Positions 34,805-40,843 of a stretch of 40,843 nt of DNA are shown piece after piece. Origin of the DNA: CAG-452 sp045531335 (GTDB lineage: Bacteria > Bacillota > Clostridia > TANB77 > CAG-508); assembly GCA_045531335.1 (NCBI GenBank), contig JAZSDU010000002.1, positions 1 to 40,843 on the forward strand, read 5' to 3'. Positions within the stretch are counted from its first letter, which is position 1, and every line of letters begins with the position of its first letter. A program made the position numbers and the translations under genes. The notes beneath the pieces were generated by a model. The model ran no database searches. It was not told where the DNA came from and saw nothing but the letters and a program-made list of their open reading frames with translations.

Positions 34805-37169
34805 ATGAGTAAAGTAGAATTGTTATCTCCAGCAGGAGATTTAGAGTGTTTAAAAGTAGCTGTTCAAAATGGTGCTAATGCTGTATATTTTGGAGCAGAA
34901 GAATTTAATGCTAGAGTAAATGGCAGGAATTTTGATAGAGAAGAATTAGTACAAGCAATTGAATATGCAAAATTAAGGGGAGTAAAAACACATTTAACAC
35001 TAAATATTTTAATTAAAAATGATGAATTTGAAGATGCTATTAAATTAGTGCAGTTTGCATATAATAGCGGAATAGATGCTATAATTATTCAAGATTTAGG
35101 ACTAGCTAGAAAAGTGATAGAGCTTTTTCCTGATTTAGAAGTACATAGCAGTACACAGATGACAATATATAATTTAGATGGAGCAAAAGAAATAAAGAAT
35201 TTAGGATTTTCAAGATGTGTACTTGCAAGAGAATTATCAATAAATGAAATAGAACATATATGCAAAAATACTGATATAGATATAGAGGTATTTATTCATG
35301 GAGCTCTTTGCATATGTTATTCAGGACAATGCTTAATGAGTAGTATGATTGGTGGAAGAAGTGGTAATCGTGGTAAATGTGCAGGAACATGTAGATTACC
35401 ATATGCTTTATTAAAAGATGATAAAGAACAAGCTAAAGGTTATTTATTAAGTTCAAAAGATGTTTGCACATTAGACATCATTCCAGAATTAATAAATGCT
35501 GGTGTTAAATCATTTAAAATTGAAGGAAGAATGAAGTCGAAAGAATATGTTGGAATAGTAACAAGTATTTATAGAAAGTATATAGACCTAGCCGAAAGCG
35601 GAAAAGAATACAAAGTAGATGAAGAAGATAGAGAAAAATTAATGCAAATTTTCAATAGAGGAGGATTTAGTACTCGGTTATTTAAAAGGAAAACTTGGAA
35701 GAGATATGATGTATACTAAAAAGCCTAACCATATAGGGATACCTATGGGTGAGGTTATAGGATATAATCCAAACAAAGGACATGTAAAGATAAAGTTATC
35801 AAAAGAATTAAATTTAGGAGACAGTATTGCAATTAATGATTCCTCATGTAAAATTTCTGAACTTATGCAAGGTAATAATAATATTAAATCTGCAAATGTA
35901 GCACAAATTGTAACAGTAGGAAGAATAAAAGGCAGAATGAGAAATGGAGATAAAGTATATAAAACTGTATCAGATAAGTTGAATAAAGATATAGTTCAAT
36001 TTTCTAGTAAAGAAAATATAAGAAGACCAATAAAAGCAAAAATATATTTAAAGCAAAATGAAAAGTTAAAATTAGAAATACAGGATTTATGGACTGGGTT
36101 AGAATTTGTAAGCATAGAAGAAACTATTGTTAATAAAGCTGATAATAATGGAATAAGCATAGAAAGAATAAAGGAGCAATTATCAAAAACAGGAAATACT
36201 CCATTTGATATGAAAGAAATTGAAGTAGTACTTGATGATAATGTAATAGTTCCAATTAGTAGTTTAAACAGCATAAGAAGAAGCGCTATTCAAGAATTAG
36301 AAAACAAATTATTAGATAGTTTTAAAAGAAATAAAAATGTTAAATTAAAGAAACAAGATGAAACGAATAAATATAAAAATTCAGAAGTTAAAGTATCAAT
36401 TTTATTAAATAACATTAATGAACAAATGGCTTATACTGAATTAACTAATTTGGAAAACGTATATATTCCTTTTAGATTTTTCTTATCAAACAAAGAAAAA
36501 GTAAATGAAATTTGTGAAAAATTTAATACATATGTATTACTTCCAGCAATTACAAAAAGCAATTATGAAAAACTAATTGATAATAGATTAATAGATATTT
36601 TAAATACAAAAATAAAAGGAATAGTTATATCAAATCTTTCTCACATGAAAATCTTGGATAGGTATAAAAATGAAATAACAAGTTTAGATCTAGTAGCAAA
36701 TTATACTTTAAATATTTCAAATAATAATACAATAAAAGAATTAGAAAAGTACAATGTATCTAAATATATTGTGACTCCTGAATTAAACAAAGATGGAATT
36801 CAAGATTTGAAAGGAAGCATCTTAAAAGAAACAATAGTATATGGTCGAACTCTTTTAATGACAACAGAGTATTGTACAATTGGAATATTAAAACAGTGTC
36901 CAGGATTATGTGAAGAAGGGGCATATAAATTAAAAGACAGAATGGGATTTGAATTTCCTATATATACAGATAGAATAAATTGTAATAATTTAATATATAA
37001 TTCAAAAACAACATCAATATCATGGAAAGATTTAAATACAGATTCCATAAGAATTGATATATTAGAAGAAAGCGTAGAAGAAATACAAAATATAATAAAT
37101 ATTCATAAAAGAGGAGATAGACTAGAAGGAGAAGACTATACAAACGGAAATTTAAATAGAGATATTTAA
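34805..37169 (+). CDS. U32 family peptidase with DUF3656 region (CGG +1 shift)
   Basis: A collagenase-like U32 protein. Members have been implicated in proteolysis or in rRNA/tRNA hydroxylation, so 'peptidase' is a family name. The conceptual product is 787 residues, matching the long two-part firmicute form. The U32 core has LLSPAGDLECLKVAVQNGANAVYFG, then VFIHGALCICYSGQCLMSSMIGGRSGNRGKC with clustered cysteines, and FKIEGRMKSKEYV. The frame breaks at codon 291, CGG at 35675-35677. Skipping C gives NRGGFST-GYLKGKLGRDMMY, the normal continuation. C-terminal cysteines (TTEYCTIG..KQCPGLC) complete a probable iron-sulfur set. Confidence 0.93.
35675..35677 (+). other. CGG +1 frameshift site 10 (U32 peptidase)
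   Basis: Context AGT ACT CGG T. It falls between conserved GGFST and GYL of the family. Confidence 0.94.
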
Positions 37170-37233
37170 TATGAAAAAGGGAGAATTGCAGTCAATTTTC
37201 TCTTTTTTTCATATTCTATATTAGGTGATATAT

Positions 37234-37731
37234 TTGAAAAGAGTAGAATATGATAGACAAAAAGCAAAAGATTATGCTAAAAAATGGGCATATAGTAGAA
37301 ATCCAAAATATTATAATTTTGATAGTGTTGGGGGAGATTGCACAAGCTTTGTATCTCAGTGCATATATGCAGGAAGTGGAATTATGAATTATACAAAAAA
37401 TACAGGATGGTATTATAATTCAGTAAATGATAGAGCGCCTGCCTGGTCTGGAGTAGAATTTTTGAATAAATTTTTGATAAATAATAAAGGAGTAGGACCA
37501 AGAGGGGAAAAGGTAGAAATAGATAAAATTCAAATAGGAGATATAGTTCAATTAAATTTTGACGGGATTAAATTTTCTCATACTCTGATAGTTGTAAATA
37601 TTGGAGAAACATTAACATTAGATAATATATATATTGCATCACATACTTATGATTCATATAACAGAAGAGTATCTTCATATACATTTAAAGATATTAGATT
37701 TATTCACATTAACGGAGTATGGACGTGGTAA
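37234..37731 (+). CDS. Amidase_6 domain protein (cell-wall hydrolase-like)
   Basis: A 165-residue protein that is essentially a single Amidase_6 domain (PF12671). It begins YDRQKAKDYAKKWAYSRNPKYY, has the nucleophile-type DCTSFVSQC near residue 37, and a later FSHTLIVV and IASHTYD supply His. The family is found in sporulating Firmicutes and resembles CHAP/NlpC-type hydrolases. No signal peptide is evident. The start is TTG 37234 with AGGTGAT just upstream; a GTG at 37225 would remove that site. Confidence 0.82.
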   Translation: MKRVEYDRQKAKDYAKKWAYSRNPKYYNFDSVGGDCTSFVSQCIYAGSGIMNYTKNTGWYYNSVNDRAPAWSGVEFLNKFLINNKGVGPRGEKVEIDKIQIGDIVQLNFDGIKFSHTLIVVNIGETLTLDNIYIASHTYDSYNRRVSSYTFKDIRFIHINGVWTW

Positions 37732-37806
37732 ACAAACACCTAAAATTTGCCAAAAAAAACAAGAATAAAAAATGTGAAAAAAGCCAAAATATAATTGGTG
37801 GTAAAA

Positions 37807-38067
37807 ATGGCAATATCATGGATTAAATCTTCAAAAGATAAAAAGAGCTTTAAAATATTTAAGAACTTAGGTATGGATGTTTATGAAATAGATGATTTAG
37901 AAAAAACTGATCATAAAATAAAAGAACTTATAGATCAGAAATATAATACTATTATTATTTCAAATGAGGTAGCAGGCTTTTCCCAAGATATAATAAAAAA
38001 ATATAGCAATACACAAGATATAAATATAATAATTGTACCAAGTCATAATAAAACTGATTACACATAA
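37807..38067 (+). CDS. Small alpha/beta protein, unknown (ATP synthase F-subunit-like fold)
   Basis: An 86-residue protein starting at ATG 37807 with GGTGG upstream; an in-frame TTG at 37795 is less likely. The alternating pattern (GMDVYEID, YNTIIISNEVAGFSQDII, INIIIVPSHNK) suggests a small Rossmann-like fold, reminiscent of V-type ATPase subunit F. No ATPase genes are nearby, so the likeness is structural at best. It lies between the Amidase_6 gene and yyaC. Confidence 0.55.
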   Translation: MAISWIKSSKDKKSFKIFKNLGMDVYEIDDLEKTDHKIKELIDQKYNTIIISNEVAGFSQDIIKKYSNTQDINIIIVPSHNKTDYT

Positions 38068-38117
38068 AATTAAATAGATAAATTGTTGTTTGTAGAAATA
38101 AATTTATTTTTAAAATC

Positions 38118-38187
38118 TGTAGGGGTCGCACTCCTGGGCGACCCACAATAATTGTTTTTCGGGACGCCGAAGACAGCGTCCCCTACA
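38118..38187 (+). repeat. TGTAGGGG...CCCCTACA hairpin repeat
   Basis: A 70-bp unit with internal hairpins GGGTCGC...GCGACCC and GGGACGC...GCGTCCC, upstream of yyaC. Confidence 0.85.
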
Positions 38188-38252
38188 GTGTTTGCAATTA
38201 ATTTATCTCTACAAATCACAATTTATCTAATCCATAAATTATAGAGGGTGTT

Positions 38253-38792
38253 ATGACATTTAAAGAAGAAATATATAATAATTTTGTACAAGATTTTAGT
38301 ATTGTGCTAAGAGAAAAAATTACAGATTTAGAAATTTCAAAGCTAATCTTTTTATGTATAGGAACAGATAAAGTTATAGGTGATAGTTTTGGGCCATTAG
38401 TTGGGTATAAATTAAAACACTTATTTAGAAATGAAGAGAATATTAAAGTAATAGGAAGTTTGGACAATATAATTTGCTCACATAACATATCAAAAATAAT
38501 TAATAATATTAATACTACATATAAGGATTCATTTTTAATTGCAATTGATGCGGCTTTTTCTATAAGAAGTAACCTAGGAAGAATTGTTGTATCCCCAAAT
38601 GCTATAAATGTTGGAAATGTTTTTAATAAAAATAATATATACGTTGGAGATATGAGTATAAAAGGAATTGTATCAAAAAATACAAACAATCCAAAATATA
38701 ATTTTAAATTATTACAAAATACACCTTTAAGTTTTATAATGGAGATGGCAGATTGCGTATCAAAAGGAATATGTAATGTAATAAATGTATAA
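38253..38792 (+). CDS. yyaC: Spore protease YyaC family protein
   Basis: A 179-residue member of the YyaC (DUF1256) family, related to the germination protease Gpr and conserved in spore formers. It carries LIFLCIGTDKVIGDSFGPLVGYKL near residue 30 and SFLIAIDAAFS near 95, both family hallmarks. Its role is in sporulation and not well defined. RBS AGAGGG precedes ATG. It sits in a run of sporulation-linked genes. Confidence 0.9.
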   Translation: MTFKEEIYNNFVQDFSIVLREKITDLEISKLIFLCIGTDKVIGDSFGPLVGYKLKHLFRNEENIKVIGSLDNIICSHNISKIINNINTTYKDSFLIAIDAAFSIRSNLGRIVVSPNAINVGNVFNKNNIYVGDMSIKGIVSKNTNNPKYNFKLLQNTPLSFIMEMADCVSKGICNVINV

Positions 38793-38846
38793 TCCTAGTA
38801 AAAATGGAAAAAATTTATATATAGAAATTTTTCTAGGAGGTCATAG

Positions 38847-39188
38847 ATGAATATAGAAAATATGAAAAACATGGTAGTACTTAAAAATTTACCGTCTAAC
38901 ATAGTAGAAGAGGCAATAGTTATTTTAAAACCAAATATTAAATTAAAAAGTCTAGATAAAATTGAAAAAAATAATAAAAAGAATAAAAGCGAAAAAATAG
39001 GAAATTCTAAAAAATATATAATAAATGAAGCAGAAATGCTAATTTCAAATTATATATCCAAAATTGAAAGTGATAGAAATAAAAATATAAAAATAAATAA
39101 AAACATAGAAACTAAATGTAAAAGATTAAAGATGATATCAGTGCTTTTAGGTATAATGTTAGTATTGAGTTTCCTTATCAGAAATTAA
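38847..39188 (+). CDS. Small C-terminally anchored membrane protein, unknown
   Basis: A 113-residue, very basic (Lys/Asn-rich) protein with one C-terminal membrane helix (MISVLLGIMLVLSFLI) and a predicted helical cytoplasmic part. I do not recognise it. TAGGAGGT precedes its ATG. Its position between yyaC and spoIVFA suggests, but does not show, a sporulation role. Confidence 0.65.
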   Translation: MNIENMKNMVVLKNLPSNIVEEAIVILKPNIKLKSLDKIEKNNKKNKSEKIGNSKKYIINEAEMLISNYISKIESDRNKNIKINKNIETKCKRLKMISVLLGIMLVLSFLIRN

Positions 39189-39216
39189 TAGTAAATAATG
39201 TTCTAACAACCTTTTC

Positions 39217-39251
39217 CTATGAATATATTTTAAGACAAGATATGTTCATAG
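39217..39251 (+). repeat. Inverted repeat upstream of spoIVFA
   Basis: CTATGAATATA pairs with TATGTTCATAG (one mismatch) across 13 bp, ending just before the GAAAGAGGTG ribosome-binding site. Possible operator or leader hairpin. Confidence 0.5.
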
Positions 39252-39267
39252 AAAGAGGTGTTTTTTT

Positions 39268-40191
39268 ATGGAAAAAACTTTGAGCTCTGACGAGAGAATA
39301 AAAAAGGCAGAAGAAATATATTACAGAAGAAAAATGCAAAACACAAGTAGAAAATCTACAAAAGTGAATGTATCTAACAAAAAAGATTTTACATTGTTTA
39401 GAAAAATGATTCTTCAAATATTTATATGCATTTTTATATATTCAATTTTTTATATGGTTAAAAATACAAATTACATATTTTCAGAAGATGTAATAAATAA
39501 AACGAGGGAAATATTATCATATGACATTAATATAAAAGATATATATGAAAAAGGTATGCAATATATAAATAGTTTTTCTAATGATGTAGGGGCGAGCAGT
39601 GCTCGTCCGCAAGAAGAAAATTCAATTGAATCAAGTAGCATTATTGAAAATCAAATAAATGAAAATGAAATTAATCAAACCATACAGAATCAGAATATTA
39701 ATTTAGTACAAGAACAAAACATAGGGGGAGAAAATATTGCAGTAAATACAGACAAAACAGTGGAATTAACACAAATGGAACAAGATGCTAAAGATATATT
39801 AGATTCTAAATCATTAATAATTCCATTAAAAGGTACAATTACATCTAGATTTGGACTTCGAAACCCGGAAACACCTACAGTCCCAAAAAATCATACAGGA
39901 ATTGATATAGCTGTAAATGAAGGTACTGTATTTGTTGCATCTATGGCAGGAACTGTACAAGAAGTATCAAGTAAAGGAGATTTAGGGAATCATTTTAAAA
40001 TTGTGAGTGATGATGTGATGACTGTATATGCGCACTGTAAAGCAATATATGTAAAAGAAGGTGATAAAGTAATTCAGGGGCAAGATATTGGAGAGGTAGG
40101 GTCTACCGGAAATTCAACAGGACCACATTTGCATTTTGAAATAAGAAAGAATAATAGATATGTAAATCCAGATTTAGTTTTGCAATTTTAA
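39268..40191 (+). CDS. spoIVFA: SpoIVFA-like M23 (LytM) membrane protein
   Basis: A 307-residue protein with a basic cytoplasmic N-terminus and one membrane helix (MILQIFICIFIYSIFYMV, about 48-66). A low-complexity linker follows, then a C-terminal LytM/M23 domain (about 188-307). The zinc-ligand motifs HTGID and HLHFE are both retained, so it may be an active endopeptidase. In Bacillus, SpoIVFA regulates the SpoIVFB protease; adjacency to that gene supports the call. SpoIIQ is the main alternative. Within the linker, DVGASSARPQ is encoded by a TGTAGGGG-type repeat at 39585-39610. Confidence 0.75.
   Translation: MEKTLSSDERIKKAEEIYYRRKMQNTSRKSTKVNVSNKKDFTLFRKMILQIFICIFIYSIFYMVKNTNYIFSEDVINKTREILSYDINIKDIYEKGMQYINSFSNDVGASSARPQEENSIESSSIIENQINENEINQTIQNQNINLVQEQNIGGENIAVNTDKTVELTQMEQDAKDILDSKSLIIPLKGTITSRFGLRNPETPTVPKNHTGIDIAVNEGTVFVASMAGTVQEVSSKGDLGNHFKIVSDDVMTVYAHCKAIYVKEGDKVIQGQDIGEVGSTGNSTGPHLHFEIRKNNRYVNPDLVLQF
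39585..39610 (+). repeat. TGTAGGGG-family repeat inside spoIVFA
   Basis: TGTAGGGGCGAGCAGTGCTC and a following GTCCGC form a half-unit hairpin, translated in frame in the extracytoplasmic linker. Confidence 0.8.
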
Positions 40192-40218
40192 TATACATGT
40201 AAAATAGGAGTGATAATA

Positions 40219-40843
40219 ATGCAAATAAAAGTAAATCTGCAAATATTTTTATTTATAATTATATTTGCATTAACACATCAAATAGAAATATATGCATGTA
40301 TAATGCTATTTGCGTTTATACATGAATTGGGACATATGATGGCAGGATTGTTTTTAAAACTAAAACCTAAATCACTAAGCTTTATGCCTTTTGGTATAAG
40401 TGTTACATTTGAAACTTATGGTTATAGAAAGTTAATAGAAAAGAAAAAAATTCTTATTGCTATAGGTGGTCCATTAATCAATTTAATTATTTGTATTATA
40501 ACAGCATTTTTACATATAAATACTGAAATAAAAGAAATTATAATATATTCCAATATTTTAATTGCAGTATTTAATCTAATTCCCATATATCCATTGGATG
40601 GGGGAAGGATTTTAAGAGGCATAATTAGATTGAAACATAAGAAAATAGAATCAGATAAAATAATAAATAAAATCTCTAACATACTAATAGTTTTTTTAAC
40701 TGCAATATCAAGTATAGGAATTCTATATTTTAAAAATCTTGCTATTTTATTTATATTAATATACTTATGGATAATAGTTGTAAATGAAAATAAAAAGTAT
40801 AATTTAAAAATAAGATTATATAATACTATACAAAAAAAACAAT
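40219..40843 (+). CDS. spoIVFB: SpoIVFB-like site-2 protease (M50), partial
   Basis: An intramembrane metalloprotease; in Bacillus, SpoIVFB cleaves pro-sigma-K in the mother cell. 208 codons are present and the frame runs off the window end. The zinc motif HELGH (in FIHELGHMMAGL, about residue 36) and the second-site motif NLIPIYPLDGGR (about 119-130) are both visible, with several membrane helices. It follows spoIVFA by 27 bp, the usual operon. RBS AGGAGTG. Confidence 0.9.
   Translation, partial: MQIKVNLQIFLFIIIFALTHQIEIYACIMLFAFIHELGHMMAGLFLKLKPKSLSFMPFGISVTFETYGYRKLIEKKKILIAIGGPLINLIICIITAFLHINTEIKEIIIYSNILIAVFNLIPIYPLDGGRILRGIIRLKHKKIESDKIINKISNILIVFLTAISSIGILYFKNLAILFILIYLWIIVVNENKKYNLKIRLYNTIQKKQ

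Noticed and set aside
3711..35680. The split genes as ordinary pseudogenes or assembly errors
   Set aside because: All ten shifts are +1, all at in-frame CGG, no other decay is present, and the sites fall inside otherwise perfect motifs. Read-level checking is still listed as a test.
2564..37169. CGG reassigned to another amino acid (for example Trp or Gln)
   Set aside because: The frames on either side of every site differ by one base, so a simple sense reassignment cannot restore the proteins.

Overview
The window is a low-GC chromosome segment from a spore-forming Clostridia-type Firmicute, probably an uncultivated gut lineage. It carries a division and cell-wall cluster, a DAP-type MurE, Spo0A, YyaC and a SpoIVFA/SpoIVFB pair; AGA is the main Arg codon and consensus sigma-A promoters are frequent. 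I cannot name the species.

Layout: 269-16768 is the mraZ-rsmH-ftsL-spoVD-murE-mraY-ftsW/spoVE-murG cluster followed by rnc. It is interrupted at 4272-10625 by a 6.35-kb element with a large serine recombinase, inserted inside the penicillin-binding protein gene. 16765-23099 holds a radical SAM gene, a YitT-family gene, mfd and a SpoU/TrmH methyltransferase. 23161-27263 holds a DUF4364 regulator, a coiled-coil protein, a sortase and a thioester/Cna-B surface protein. 27355-32432 holds a CNNM/CorC protein, a methionine gamma-lyase-like enzyme, a BaiN-like flavoprotein and yigZ. 32547-37169 holds spo0A, a small orphan gene, an acyl-ACP thioesterase and a U32 peptidase. 37234-40843 is a sporulation-flavoured block: an Amidase_6 protein, yyaC, and spoIVFA-spoIVFB, the last running off the window.

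The main discovery is a decoding anomaly. Eight otherwise well-preserved genes (spoVD, ftsW/spoVE, rnc, mfd, the SpoU gene, sortase, yigZ, U32 peptidase) are each broken by one or two +1 frameshifts. Every one of the ten shifts lies exactly at an in-frame CGG codon. Dropping the C of CGG, so that the next codon is GGN (Gly), restores a full-length family member each time. Scanning by eye, I found no in-frame CGG anywhere else in the native genes, although out-of-frame CGG is common and CGA, CGT and CGC are used as Arg. CGG therefore appears not to be a normal sense codon here but a general +1 frameshift (or CGGN four-base) signal. The only in-frame CGGs that look like Arg are in two higher-GC cargo genes on the mobile element.

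The second notable system is the spoVD-interrupting element. It is flanked by a 12-bp direct repeat, and its precise excision would rejoin spoVD in frame, as the skin element does for sigK. A family of hairpin repeats with TGTAGGGG...CCCCTACA ends is scattered between genes and has also entered three coding regions, one of which needs a CGG shift to stay open.
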